A stretch of 64,000 nt of DNA from contig NZ_JAHQZT010000014.1 in the NCBI RefSeq assembly GCF_019061305.1, positions 1 through 64,000 on the forward strand, in the 5' to 3' direction. This stretch comes from Marinobacterium weihaiense. GTDB taxonomy: Bacteria > Pseudomonadota > Gammaproteobacteria > Pseudomonadales > Balneatricaceae. A program made the position numbers and the translations under genes. Below the pieces are notes generated by a model. The model ran no database searches. It saw only the letters and a program-made list of their open reading frames with translations, and was not told where the DNA came from. Of the stretch, positions 1-8,738 are shown one piece after another; position 1 is the first letter of the stretch, and every line of letters begins with the position of its first letter.

Positions 1-25
1 GGTGGCGCTCATCCTGTCAGCCAAT

Positions 26-96
26 CACGTCCTGTGAACCTCGATGATTATAATAGGGGCTCGGCTGGTGGCCGGCTATAGGAATAATTCCTAAAA
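26..96. repeat. Spaced repeat unit, copy A
   Basis: The unit has two conserved blocks: CACGTCCTGTGAACCTC (26-42) and, after exactly 34 nt, TATAGGAATAATTCCTA (77-93), which is an imperfect palindrome. Copy B (530-600) has the same two blocks with the same 34-nt spacing, but the spacer sequence is not conserved. The first block differs at one position of 17. Function is unknown. Conserved blocks with a fixed gap suggest a protein-binding arrangement rather than a simple duplication. Confidence 0.55.
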
Positions 97-214
97 TTGC
101 GCAAGCCCCATTTGCTTTATTTGTATGCGGTTGATGAGCGTGAACAAGTGGGATTTCACACAATATTCAAGACGGGTGGATACGTGAAAGCTGTGAACAG
201 GTAGCAAGAGATGC

Positions 215-423
215 TGTGAATAAGTATATAGGATGAATCACAGGGTGTGATTCAGACCCCTGGCATCATGCATACTCAAAGGTGTGGATAACCGTGAAGG
301 CCGCTTTTTGCCGCATGGCTGACTTAGTTACCCCCAGCTGTGTGCAGCCCGACACACTGCCTGTATATTCGGGAGAGACGAGAGGAGGCTGTGAATAACA
401 AAGATATACACAGTTGTGGAAAA
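215..423 (-). promoter_or_regulatory. Cluster of four DnaA boxes
   Basis: Four 9-mers match the DnaA-box consensus TTWTNCACA, all on the minus strand: 215-223 (TTATTCACA), 283-291 (TTATCCACA, the strongest E. coli type), 390-398 (TTATTCACA) and 415-423 (TTTTCCACA). A near match, ATATACACA, lies at 404-412. There is no GATC in the first 600 bases. The cluster lies in a non-coding stretch beside pyrE. It could be part of a replication origin, a DnaA-titration site or a DnaA-regulated promoter; the sequence alone does not decide. Confidence 0.5.
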
Positions 424-529
424 GGGCCCCGCTGCATCCATTGCCAGGGACCCTGTCGCCAACATCCGTGTCAGCCGCTGCGTGACTCCCACGCAGACAT
501 TTGAGGTGCCGATACTCCATTCAGCGTGT

Positions 530-600
530 CACATCCTGTGAACCTCAAAACCAATAGTACCCATGCACAAAGAGTGGGTATATAGGAAAAACTCCTATTT
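530..600. repeat. Spaced repeat unit, copy B
   Basis: Second copy of the unit at 26-96: CACATCCTGTGAACCTC (530-546), 34 nt, then TATAGGAAAAACTCCTA (581-597). The second block contains a perfect 6-bp inverted repeat with a 5-nt loop. It runs up to the pyrE stop codon (599-601), so it might also act as a weak 3' hairpin for pyrE. Confidence 0.55.
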
Positions 601-1246
601 AAGCCTGGATACCATATTCCGCGCGATAGGCTTCAATGGCGGCCAGCTCGGCCTGCATGTTGCCGCGCTCCTGAAGGTATTCCACCAGATCGTTCAGGCT
701 GATGATGCTGATGACCGGCATCTTGTAGTCGCGCTCGACTTCCTGGATGGCTGACAACTCTCCGGTGCCTTTTTCCTGACGATCCAGGGCAATGAGAGTG
801 GCCGCCGGACTGGCTTTGGCCTGTTCGATGATGGACATCACTTCACGGATGGCTGTGCCGGCCGTGATAACATCGTCGATGATGAGTACGCGACCTTCCA
901 GAGGAGCACCGACCAGATTGCCGCCTTCGCCGTGGTCCTTGGCTTCTTTGCGATTGAATACATAAGGCACGTCCTTGCCATACTCATTGGCCAGTGACAC
1001 ACAGGTGGCGGCAGCCAGCGGAATGCCCTTATAGGCCGGACCCAGCATGACATCAAAGTCGATACCCGAATTCTCCAGCGCAGCGGCGTAGAAGCGGCCA
1101 AGCTTGGCTAGCGCAAGACCAGAGTCGAACAGGCCGGCGTTAAAGAAATAGGGGCTTTTGCGGCCGGACTTGAGGGTAAATTCCCCGAAACGCAAAACGT
1201 TCTTTTCCAGTGCAAACTCGATAAATTCACGTTGATAGTCCAGCAT
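599..1246 (-). CDS. pyrE: Orotate phosphoribosyltransferase
   Basis: Transfers orotate to PRPP to make OMP, the fifth step of pyrimidine synthesis, in the cytoplasm. The 215-residue product has the usual family length. The catalytic loop [11 protein letters not shown] is at residues 99-109 and the PRPP-binding motif [11 protein letters not shown] at 120-130. The start at 1246 is preceded by GGAGAG at good spacing; an in-frame upstream ATG at 1309 would add 21 residues unlike the family. It diverges from the Crc-type gene, the same neighbourhood as in pseudomonads. Confidence 0.96.
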   Translation of the reverse strand: MLDYQREFIEFALEKNVLRFGEFTLKSGRKSPYFFNAGLFDSGLALAKLGRFYAAALENSGIDFDVMLGPAYKGIPLAAATCVSLANEYGKDVPYVFNRKEAKDHGEGGNLVGAPLEGRVLIIDDVITAGTAIREVMSIIEQAKASPAATLIALDRQEKGTGELSAIQEVERDYKMPVISIISLNDLVEYLQERGNMQAELAAIEAYRAEYGIQA

Positions 1247-1330
1247 CGGTCTCTCCGCAGCGATAATGAAAACAACGCTATGATACCCGCTGCAGTACAT
1301 GGCATCCATGCGGTATAAGGTTAGAAAGAT

Positions 1331-1359
1331 TTCAATTTTGTGCCCGCAGTGGGTACAAT
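1331..1359 (+). promoter_or_regulatory. Possible promoter of crc
   Basis: A -10-like TACAAT (1354-1359, five of six) follows a weak -35, TTCAAT (1331-1336), with a 17-nt spacer. It lies between the divergent pyrE and crc genes and would leave a leader of roughly 50 nt. Confidence 0.35.
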
Positions 1360-1417
1360 TTGCGTTTACCTTCCATCCCAGATTCGTCCGAATTCGCTCA
1401 ACGGGGCTAAGACACTT

Positions 1418-2191
1418 ATGCGTGTGATCACCTTCAATACTCAGGGTATTGAACAGGCTGCAGACAACGGTTTTTTTGACTGGATGACCAAGCAGGATGC
1501 CGATGTAGTATGTCTGCAGAATCTAAAGGCAAAAGAATACCAGCTGGATGGCGATCGCTATCACCCCGAGGGTTATCACGCCTACTTCTTTGATGCCTTT
1601 GAAGACGGTTTCAGTGGTGTTGCCCTGTACACGCGCCACTTGCCCAAGGCGATCATGACCGGTTTGGGCTTTGAGCAGTGTGATTTCAACGGTCGTTTCA
1701 TTCAGGCCGACTTTGACAAGGTCAGCGTCAGTTCCATGACGATCCCGTCCGGGCTGCGCAGCCCTGAAGAACAAGCAGCCAAGATGGAATATCTCGAGCT
1801 GTTCATGGGGCATCTGAAAAAGACGCTGCGCAAGCGTCGAGAGTTTATTTTCGCCGGCACGTTCAACATTGCGCATCGTCCGGTTGATTTGAGTAACTGG
1901 TACGTTAATCAGCGGGTATCAGGCTTCCTGGCGGAAGAGCGTGAATGGATCGAGGAAGTGCTGGGTGAAATGGGCTATGTGGATGCTTTCAGGGAAGTGA
2001 ACAAGGCCGAGCGGCAGTATACCTGGTGGCCGGATTACAACCGCGCCTGGACCTTGAACGAAGGTGCGCGCCTAGACTATCAGATCACCACAGCCAATTT
2101 GCGCAAGACCGTCAAGCAGGCACAAATTTACCGTGATCAGCGCTTTTCGGAGCATGCACCCCTGATCATCGATTACGATATCGATATCTGA
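1418..2191 (+). CDS. crc: Crc-type catabolite repression control protein (exonuclease III fold)
   Basis: The 257-residue product has the exonuclease/endonuclease/phosphatase fold and aligns with Pseudomonas Crc, which works with Hfq to repress translation of catabolic mRNAs. Compared with active exonuclease III, key residues are replaced: the metal-binding Glu after CLQ is Asn35, the catalytic Asp of the GDFN motif is Thr148, and the Asp of the final SDHAP motif is Glu245. Asn7, Asn150, Asp220 and His246 remain. This is the Crc pattern and argues against nuclease activity. The start at 1418 fits [10 protein letters not shown]; the frame is open upstream to 1340. Its place beside pyrE matches crc in pseudomonads. 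Confidence 0.85.
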   Translation: MRVITFNTQGIEQAADNGFFDWMTKQDADVVCLQNLKAKEYQLDGDRYHPEGYHAYFFDAFEDGFSGVALYTRHLPKAIMTGLGFEQCDFNGRFIQADFDKVSVSSMTIPSGLRSPEEQAAKMEYLELFMGHLKKTLRKRREFIFAGTFNIAHRPVDLSNWYVNQRVSGFLAEEREWIEEVLGEMGYVDAFREVNKAERQYTWWPDYNRAWTLNEGARLDYQITTANLRKTVKQAQIYRDQRFSEHAPLIIDYDIDI

Positions 2192-2195
2192 AACG

Positions 2196-2223
2196 AAACG
2201 GGCCGCTGATCAGCGGCCCGTTT
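2196..2223. terminator. Bidirectional terminator between crc and rph
   Basis: Perfect palindrome: a 14-bp stem AAACGGGCCGCTGA/TCAGCGGCCCGTTT between the converging stops of crc (2191) and rph (2228). The A and T ends let it work on both strands, though the T tract is only three bases. Confidence 0.7.
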
Positions 2224-2227
2224 GCCA

Positions 2228-2950
2228 TCACTCGGCCAGTGCCTGTTTCTGTAGCTCAACCAGCTCGCCGATACCCTTGCGTGCCAAGGCTAGCATGGCA
2301 TTGAGTTCGTCCTGACTGTAAGGCGCGCCTTCGGCAGTCCCCTGTACTTCGATGAAACCGTCGGCGTCCGTCATGATTACGTTCATATCGGTCTCGGCCG
2401 CCGAATCTTCGACGTAATCTAGATCCAGGACTGCCTCGCCCTTGTAGATGCCCACGGAGACCGCGGCAATCATCTGCTTGACTGGATTGCCCTTCATGGC
2501 TCCATTCTTGTCTTTCTTCAGCACGGCGATGGCATCCATCAATGCAACGCAGGCACCGGTGATGGAGGCCGTGCGGGTGCCGCCATCGGCCTGAATGACG
2601 TCACAGTCGATGGTGATGGTGTTCTCGCCCAGCTTGTTCAGATCCAGTGCGGCACGCAGGGAACGGCCGATCAGGCGCTGAATCTCGATGGTACGGCCGG
2701 TTTGCTTGCCCCGCGCCGCTTCACGATCGGAGCGGGTATTGGTAGAGCGTGGCAGCATGCCGTACTCGGCGGTGACCCAGCCGGAGCCGCTGCCGCGCAG
2801 AAAACGCGGTACGCCGCGATCAACGGTCGCGGTACAGATCACCTTGGTATCGCCGAATTCAACCAGAACCGAACCTTCTGCATGGCGGGTGAAATTGCGC
2901 GTGATGCGCACATCGCGCATCTGGTCCGGCTGGCGACCGCTGGGGCGCAT
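2228..2950 (-). CDS. rph: Ribonuclease PH
   Basis: Phosphorolytic 3'-5' exoribonuclease that trims tRNA precursors. The 240-residue product begins [10 protein letters not shown], the classic family N-terminus, and carries the phosphate-site region [19 protein letters not shown] and the conserved [14 protein letters not shown] segment. The start at 2950 has AGGA nine bases upstream. A second ATG at 2998 with its own Shine-Dalgarno-like AAGGA would add 16 residues; family alignment favours 2950. It is convergent with crc and divergent from yicC. Confidence 0.95.
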   Translation of the reverse strand: MRPSGRQPDQMRDVRITRNFTRHAEGSVLVEFGDTKVICTATVDRGVPRFLRGSGSGWVTAEYGMLPRSTNTRSDREAARGKQTGRTIEIQRLIGRSLRAALDLNKLGENTITIDCDVIQADGGTRTASITGACVALMDAIAVLKKDKNGAMKGNPVKQMIAAVSVGIYKGEAVLDLDYVEDSAAETDMNVIMTDADGFIEVQGTAEGAPYSQDELNAMLALARKGIGELVELQKQALAE

Positions 2951-3052
2951 CTTGTTCAGTCCTAGATTCTGCAGTTGTTCAGAAAAGCTCGAACTCATGT
3001 GGCCTGTCCTTCTGTGTCGTCACCCGGTTCGCGCGCAATGCGAGGATGACTG

Positions 3053-3079
3053 TTAGAATAATGAAAAACACAATTCTAA
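3053..3079. promoter_or_regulatory. Inverted repeat between rph and yicC
   Basis: Perfect 7-bp arms TTAGAAT (3053-3059) and ATTCTAA (3073-3079) with a 13-nt centre. Each arm contains TAGAAT, a five-of-six -10 match, on opposite strands. This could be two divergent -10 elements or an operator; no good -35 is visible on either side. Confidence 0.4.
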
Positions 3080-3095
3080 TAGAGATCGATCGATT

Positions 3096-3959
3096 ATGAC
3101 ACGCAGCATGACCGCCTTTACCCGACAGGAGATTCAGCAGCCCTGGGGAACCCTGATCTGGGAGTTACGCTCCGTCAATCATCGTTATCTTGAGCCGCAT
3201 TTCCGGTTGCCGGACTCGTTGCGTGACATCGAAGGCGGGCTACGTGAAGCCCTGCGCAAGGCGATCAGTCGCGGCAAGATCGAGGCGACCCTGCGCTTTG
3301 TGCCGGAAAAATCCGGCGGCGCCCTGCAGGTGGATCAGGAGCGCCTCGCCGAGGTGTTGGCAGCGACGCGAGAGCTGACAGCGGCGGGAGCCGAGATGGC
3401 CGCGCTCAACCCGCTGGAGTTGCTGTCCTGGCCCGGCGTACTGGTAGAGTCGGCACTCGACATGCAGGCCGTGCGACAACAGGCGCTGCAGCTGTTCCGC
3501 CAGGGACTGGATGATCTGGTGGTAGGGCGTGAACGCGAAGGGGCCGAGCTGAGTCAGCTGATTCACCAGCGTCTTGATGCCATCGATGCCATCGTGGCGG
3601 ATGTCCGTCGGATGATGCCGCAGATCCTGCAGGGCCAGCGTGACACCCTGCAGCAGCGTTTGGCGGAGCTGAGTGGCGAGCTGGACGCCGGTCGCCTGGA
3701 GCAGGAAGTGGTGCTGCTGGCTCACAAGGCTGATGTGGATGAGGAGGTGGATCGGTTGAATACCCACGTGCAGGAGGTGCGTCGGGTACTCAAGGGCAAG
3801 GGACCGATCGGGCGTCGACTCGACTTCTTGATGCAGGAACTCAATCGCGAAGCCAATACTTTATCGTCCAAATCCATCGTGGCGGCGACCACGCGCAGCG
3901 CCGTTGAGCTTAAGGTGCTGATCGAACAGATGCGCGAACAGATCCAGAATATCGAATAA
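3096..3959 (+). CDS. yicC: YicC-family endoribonuclease
   Basis: The 287-residue protein begins MTRSMTAFTR and contains SVNHRYLE near residue 27, both hallmarks of the YicC family, and ends with the conserved C-terminal region GRRLDFLMQELNREANTL. E. coli YicC is an endoribonuclease reported to cleave the small RNA RyhB; the target here is unknown. The gene is divergent from rph and is followed by a strong hairpin. In many proteobacteria yicC precedes gmk; here the TRAP transporter genes lie between them. Confidence 0.92.
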   Translation: MTRSMTAFTRQEIQQPWGTLIWELRSVNHRYLEPHFRLPDSLRDIEGGLREALRKAISRGKIEATLRFVPEKSGGALQVDQERLAEVLAATRELTAAGAEMAALNPLELLSWPGVLVESALDMQAVRQQALQLFRQGLDDLVVGREREGAELSQLIHQRLDAIDAIVADVRRMMPQILQGQRDTLQQRLAELSGELDAGRLEQEVVLLAHKADVDEEVDRLNTHVQEVRRVLKGKGPIGRRLDFLMQELNREANTLSSKSIVAATTRSAVELKVLIEQMREQIQNIE

Positions 3960-3978
3960 CTTGTCTGCCCCGCCTCGT

Positions 3979-4019
3979 AAAAGCATCGCAGTGCGAAAAC
4001 ATTCAAGCGCGATGCTTTT
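3979..4019 (+). terminator. Terminator after yicC
   Basis: Perfect 11-bp arms AAAAGCATCGC (3979-3989) and GCGATGCTTTT (4009-4019) around a 19-nt loop, starting 20 bases after the yicC stop. The T run is four bases long. Confidence 0.6.
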
Positions 4020-4261
4020 GCCCCGTTGTTTGCGATAGCATTATCACGTTAAAGGTTGTTTTTTTATCATACCTTCGGCGAAATTTGCTGAAATTAACGA
4101 ATCAAGCATGTTGGATGATCAGTCCTGTTTAGTTTTCAGCGCTTTTTTTGCATCATAATCGTTAGATATGCTAAGTATTTAATAAGGGCTACTCTTACCG
4201 AGGCAGTCAGGCGGTCCACTGATGGACCCTGTCCCGAGCAATTGACGATTGGAGATCTGAG
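4020..4261. other. Leader/promoter region of the TRAP operon
   Basis: A+T-rich stretch between the yicC terminator and the TRAP binding-protein gene. It must hold the operon promoter, but I see no convincing -35/-10 pair. A sigma-54 -24/-12 element was looked for and not found (GG and GC are 8, not 10, bases apart near 4077). The start at 4262 has a clear GGAG upstream. Confidence 0.5.
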
Positions 4262-5287
4262 ATGACCAAGCTGAAAACACTGGTAGGCGCCTGCACGGTC
4301 GCACTGGCGACTCTGGGTGCTACCGCGAGTGCGCAAGCTGCTACCTGGCGTTACGCCTTCGAGGAAGCCATTACCGATGTGCAGGGGGTCTATGCCAGCA
4401 AGTTCAAGGAATACATCGAAGCCAACTCGGATCACTCCATTCAACTCTTTCCCTATGGCACCCTGGGTGAGTCGGCCGACATCATGGAACAGACACAGGC
4501 CGGTCTACTGCAGTTTGTCGACCAGTCTCCGGGTTTCACCGGTTCGCTGATTCCGGAAGCACAGATCTTCTTCATTCCCTACCTGTTGCCGGAAACCCAC
4601 GAAGCACTTGATCATTTCTTCCGTAACAGCAAGGCGATCAATGAAGATTTCAAGGCCATTTATGCCCAGCACGGTCTGGAACTATTGAAGATGTTCCCCG
4701 AAGGGGAGGTGGTCATTACCACACAGAAACCCTTTGAGGCGCCGGAAGGCCTAGATGGCGTCAAGGTACGCGTCATGACCAACCCGCTGTTGGTCGAGTC
4801 CTACAAGGCGTTTGGCGCCACACCGACGCCGCTGCCTTGGGGTGAAGTCTACGGTGGTCTGCAAACCAACATCATCCAGGGTCAGGAAAACCCGCTGTTC
4901 TGGGTTGAATCGGCCAAGATGTATGAGGTGACTGACGTCATCACCTTCACCGGTCACAACAACTTCACCACTGCGGTGATGGCCAACAAGCGCTTCTTTG
5001 ACGGCCTGCCGGCCGACGATCAGCAGTTGGTGCAGGATGCCATGCAGGTCGCCTTCGATCACATCATGGAATACCAGAAGGGACTGAGCGAGCGCTCTCT
5101 GGAGAAGATTCTGGCAGAGAAGCCGGACATGAAAGTGGTTCGCCTGACCGAAGAGCAGCGTGCTCCCTTCCGTGCCGCGGCTGAAGAAGTGGAAGCCAAG
5201 TTCGTCGACATGACCGGCGACAGTGGCACGGCCCTGCTGCAGCAGTTCAAGCAGGATCTGGAAGCAGCTCAGGCAGCTGCCAAGTAA
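4262..5287 (+). CDS. teaA: TRAP transporter solute-binding protein, TeaA (ectoine)-like
   Basis: Periplasmic binding subunit of a sodium-driven TRAP transporter. The 341-residue product has a signal peptide (cleavage after about residue 26, AQA/ATWRY). Many segments match what I recall of Halomonas TeaA, the ectoine/hydroxyectoine receptor: the ESADIMEQTQ, SPGFTGSLIP and AQIFFIPYL stretches, VMTNPLL, and GATPTPLPWGEVYGGLQT. The order binding protein, small permease, large permease, universal stress protein is also that of teaABCD. Substrate by resemblance is ectoine, an osmoprotectant; other solutes of the DctP family cannot be excluded. The start at 4262 has GGAGATCTGAG in front. Confidence 0.85.
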   Translation: MTKLKTLVGACTVALATLGATASAQAATWRYAFEEAITDVQGVYASKFKEYIEANSDHSIQLFPYGTLGESADIMEQTQAGLLQFVDQSPGFTGSLIPEAQIFFIPYLLPETHEALDHFFRNSKAINEDFKAIYAQHGLELLKMFPEGEVVITTQKPFEAPEGLDGVKVRVMTNPLLVESYKAFGATPTPLPWGEVYGGLQTNIIQGQENPLFWVESAKMYEVTDVITFTGHNNFTTAVMANKRFFDGLPADDQQLVQDAMQVAFDHIMEYQKGLSERSLEKILAEKPDMKVVRLTEEQRAPFRAAAEEVEAKFVDMTGDSGTALLQQFKQDLEAAQAAAK

Positions 5288-5298
5288 ACCCCGTGGAT

Positions 5299-5325
5299 GC
5301 GGCCCGGTTCCGTTTCTCGGGCCGC
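5299..5325 (+). other. Intercistronic hairpin after the binding-protein gene
   Basis: Perfect 8-bp arms GCGGCCCG (5299-5306) and CGGGCCGC (5318-5325) with an 11-nt loop, between the binding-protein stop and the small-permease start. No T tract follows. Such hairpins commonly protect the 3' end of the first cistron so that binding protein is made in excess over permease; this is inference. Confidence 0.45.
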
Positions 5326-5348
5326 AACATCCAGACGAGACCCATCCC

Positions 5349-5924
5349 ATGTCCAAACACAGCCTGCCAGGGCGCGAGTCTTCCCTCCCTGGCCCCCTGG
5401 GCTGGATCGATACCTGGCTCGGGCGTGCAGAAGCCCTGATGCTGGGGGCCGGCGTCCTGCTGATGGCCCTGAATACGGTTGCCAACGTCATCGGACGTTT
5501 CCTGTTTCAAAACAGCCTGTTCTTTACCGAAGAAGTCAATCGCATTCTGATTGTCATGATTACCTTTGCCGGTGTCGGCTATGCCGCGCGCCACGGCCGT
5601 CATATCCGCATGTCGGCACTGTTCGATGCGGTTCCGGTGGGCGGACGGCGCTGGCTGATGGTGTTCATTGCACTGGTAACGTCACTGTTCATGTTTGCGC
5701 TGACTACTTTCTCGGTGCGCTACATCATGAGTGTGGCCGATTCCGGGCGGATTCTGCCGGCGCTGCAGATACCGGTATGGTGGATCTTTCTGTGGGTACC
5801 GCTGGGGCTGGCCGTGACTGGCATCCAGTATCTGCTGACGGCACTGAAAAACCTGCTGTCACGCGATGTGTACCTGTCGACACAGGTACTGGACGGATAT
5901 GACAATGACGAAACCGAGGTATAA
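5349..5924 (+). CDS. teaB: TRAP transporter small permease (DctQ/TeaB-like)
   Basis: The 191-residue product has four predicted membrane segments, the standard DctQ topology, with the conserved motif FLFQNSLFFTEEVNRILIV near residues 52-70 and ARHGRHIRMS after it. It is the small membrane subunit that pairs with the large permease. The start at 5349 (MSKHSLPGRE) is chosen because it lies after the binding-protein stop; the open frame continues upstream to 5223 inside that gene but the extra residues look non-coding. The Shine-Dalgarno signal is weak. Confidence 0.9.
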   Translation: MSKHSLPGRESSLPGPLGWIDTWLGRAEALMLGAGVLLMALNTVANVIGRFLFQNSLFFTEEVNRILIVMITFAGVGYAARHGRHIRMSALFDAVPVGGRRWLMVFIALVTSLFMFALTTFSVRYIMSVADSGRILPALQIPVWWIFLWVPLGLAVTGIQYLLTALKNLLSRDVYLSTQVLDGYDNDETEV

Positions 5925-5954
5925 CCGGACCTCCGGCTGTACAGGAGTACACCG

Positions 5955-7235
5955 ATGACCACGATCATGGTCGGCACGATGATCGTGCTGTTGCTGTTGG
6001 GCTTTCCGATGATGATCCCGCTGATCGCGGCGGCTTTCATTGGTTTTTATGCCATGTTTGGCGGCTTTGACCAGATGAATTTCATGATTCAGCAATTCAT
6101 GGCCGGCATTCGCCCGGCATCGCTGATTGCCGTGCCCATGTTCATTCTGGCGGCTGACATCATGACGCGCGGGCATTCCGCCGACCGTCTGATCAACATG
6201 GTGATGAAATTCATCGGCCACATTCGCGGTGGGCTGGCGATCAGCGCAGCCACGGCCTGCACCCTGTTTGGCGCCGTGTCCGGCTCCACCCAGGCCACGG
6301 TAGTGGCGGTGGGCTCGCCACTGCGGCCGAAAATGCTCAAGGCCGGTTACAAGGATAACTTCGTGCTGGCACTGATCATCAATGCCAGTGACATCGCTTT
6401 CCTGATTCCGCCCAGTATCGGCATGATCATTTATGGCGTGGTGTCCAACACATCCATCTCCGAGCTGTTCATTGCCGGTATCGGCCCCGGGCTGCTGATT
6501 CTGGGCATGTTTGCGCTGTACAGCTACATCTACGCCACCATCCATAAGGTGCCCACCGAGGAGAAAGCCACCTGGCCCGAGCGCTGGCGCGCCGTGCGCC
6601 AGGCTATCTGGCCGTTGGGTTTTCCGGTCATCATTGTCGGCGGCATCTATGGCGGGGTGTTCAGCCCCACCGAAGCGGCGGCAGTGTGCGTACTCTATGC
6701 GGTGATTCTCGAATTTATCGTGTTTCGCTCCCTGAAGCCGATGGAGCTGTACAAAATCGCCAAATCCACCGGTCTGATCACGGCGGTGGTATTCATCCTG
6801 GTGGCGGCGGGTGCGGCGTTTTCCTGGATCATTTCCTTTGCCCAGATCCCTCAGGCGATTCTGGCTTCCATTGGTCTGGCCGATGCCAGCCCCACCGGCG
6901 TACTGATTGCCATTTCCATCGCTTTTTTCATCGGCTGCATGTTTGTGGATCCGATCGTGGTGATTCTGGTGCTAGTGCCGATCTTTGCCCCGGTGGTGCA
7001 GGCGGCAGGTATCGATCCGGTACTGGTCGGGGTGCTGATCACCTTGCAGGTAGCGATTGGCTCGGCAACCCCGCCGTTCGGTTGTGACATATTCACCGCC
7101 ATTGCCATTTTCAAGCGCCCTTACATGGAGGTGATTCGTGGTACGCCGCCGTTCGTGTTCATGCTGGTACTGGCAGCGGCGCTGCTGATCATCTTTCCCC
7201 AGATAGCGCTGTTCCTGCGTGACCTGGCGTTCTGA
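5955..7235 (+). CDS. teaC: TRAP transporter large permease (DctM/TeaC-like)
   Basis: The 426-residue protein is a multi-spanning DctM-family transporter, the channel subunit that couples solute uptake to the sodium gradient. Typical family stretches are present: [20 protein letters not shown] near residue 95, [17 protein letters not shown], and [21 protein letters not shown] lies at correct spacing before the ATG at 5955. It follows the small permease by 30 nt and precedes the universal stress gene by 23 nt, so one operon is likely. Confidence 0.92.
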   Translation: MTTIMVGTMIVLLLLGFPMMIPLIAAAFIGFYAMFGGFDQMNFMIQQFMAGIRPASLIAVPMFILAADIMTRGHSADRLINMVMKFIGHIRGGLAISAATACTLFGAVSGSTQATVVAVGSPLRPKMLKAGYKDNFVLALIINASDIAFLIPPSIGMIIYGVVSNTSISELFIAGIGPGLLILGMFALYSYIYATIHKVPTEEKATWPERWRAVRQAIWPLGFPVIIVGGIYGGVFSPTEAAAVCVLYAVILEFIVFRSLKPMELYKIAKSTGLITAVVFILVAAGAAFSWIISFAQIPQAILASIGLADASPTGVLIAISIAFFIGCMFVDPIVVILVLVPIFAPVVQAAGIDPVLVGVLITLQVAIGSATPPFGCDIFTAIAIFKRPYMEVIRGTPPFVFMLVLAAALLIIFPQIALFLRDLAF

Positions 7236-7258
7236 AACCACAAGCGAGGCAGACAAGC

Positions 7259-7695
7259 ATGTTCAAACGGATACTGGTTCCCGTCGACGGTTCGGTCAAG
7301 GCACTGCAGGCGCTGGATAAGGCGGTCGAGCTGCAGCAGCTGACCGGTGCCGACATCATGCTGCTGTGCGTGTTCAAGCATCACAGCCTGTTTGAAGCCT
7401 CGCTGTCGATGGTGCGGCCCGACCAGATGCAGATCCCGGATGAGGCGTTGCGTGAGTACGCACGCGAGGTGATCGAACAGGCGCGTGCCCATGCCTTGCA
7501 TGAAGGGGCGCAGGCGCTGCGGGGCTTCGTCAAGGGCGGGCGCCCCTCCAAAACCATCATCCGCATGGCGCGTGACAAGGATGTGGACCTGATCGTCATG
7601 GGCAGTCGCGGCACCACCGGGGATGTGGATGGCATGCTGATGGGCAGCGTCTCCCAGCGGGTGGCCGGACATGCGCACTGTCCGGTGTTGGTGGT

Positions 7696-7699
<4 letters not shown>
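7259..7699 (+). CDS. teaD: Universal stress protein, TeaD-like
   Basis: The 146-residue UspA-fold protein begins [12 protein letters not shown] and ends with the ATP-binding signature G-2X-G-9X-GS ([16 protein letters not shown]) near residues 117-132, so it should be an ATP-binding USP. In Halomonas elongata the equivalent gene, teaD, ends the ectoine TRAP operon and its protein lowers transporter activity. Position and motif suggest the same role here, but this is inference from context. Confidence 0.88.
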
Positions 7700-8386
<687 letters not shown>

Positions 8387-8441
8387 AAGCCCCGTAAACT
8401 GTCGTGTCCTTTAGTTCTTTCCAACCCTGTTCGAGGTCGCA

Positions 8442-8654
8442 ATGGCACGAGTAACCGTTGAAGATTGTCTGGAAAATGTAGAAAACCGCTTTGAGCTGGT
8501 GATGGTTGCGTCCAAGCGTGCGCGTCAGATCGCAGTAGGGGGGCAGGATCCCAAGGTCGAGTGGGAAAACGACAAGCCCACGGTTGTCGCCCTGCGTGAA
8601 ATCGCGGAAAACCTGATCGATAAAAACGTGATGGACGATCAGGATCAGCGCTGA
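8442..8654 (+). CDS. rpoZ: RNA polymerase omega subunit
   Basis: The 70-residue protein begins [20 protein letters not shown], the omega N-terminus, followed by the ASKRARQI and [13 protein letters not shown] conserved blocks. Omega stabilises the beta' subunit in the holoenzyme and contributes to the ppGpp-binding site. The C-terminus is shorter than in E. coli (91 residues) but within the range of the family. AGGT precedes the start. Confidence 0.96.
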   Translation: MARVTVEDCLENVENRFELVMVASKRARQIAVGGQDPKVEWENDKPTVVALREIAENLIDKNVMDDQDQR

Positions 8655-8738
8655 TCTTTTCCCCGCGACCGTTATACGGCATCATCAGAGGGTAGGTGGC
8701 TGACGTCAGTCAGCCTTCAGCCCTTAGCGGAGACGTTG

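Larger units (their letters stand above)
1..598. other. Long non-coding region beside pyrE
   Basis: No convincing gene is present. A minus-strand open frame at 266-520 has the composition of a chance ORF. The region holds the two spaced repeats, the four DnaA boxes, and a perfect small palindrome, ATAGGA-N5-TCCTAT (582-598), ending just before the pyrE stop codon. It is more A+T-rich than its surroundings. Whatever gene lies to the left is outside the window. Confidence 0.6.

Noticed and set aside
266-520. Open frame of 84 codons on the minus strand in the left non-coding region
   Set aside because: Cysteine- and glycine-rich chance composition, no ribosome-binding site, and it covers several DnaA boxes.
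4070-4095. Possible sigma-54 promoter before the TRAP operon
   Set aside because: The GG and GC pairs are 8 nt apart rather than the required 10.
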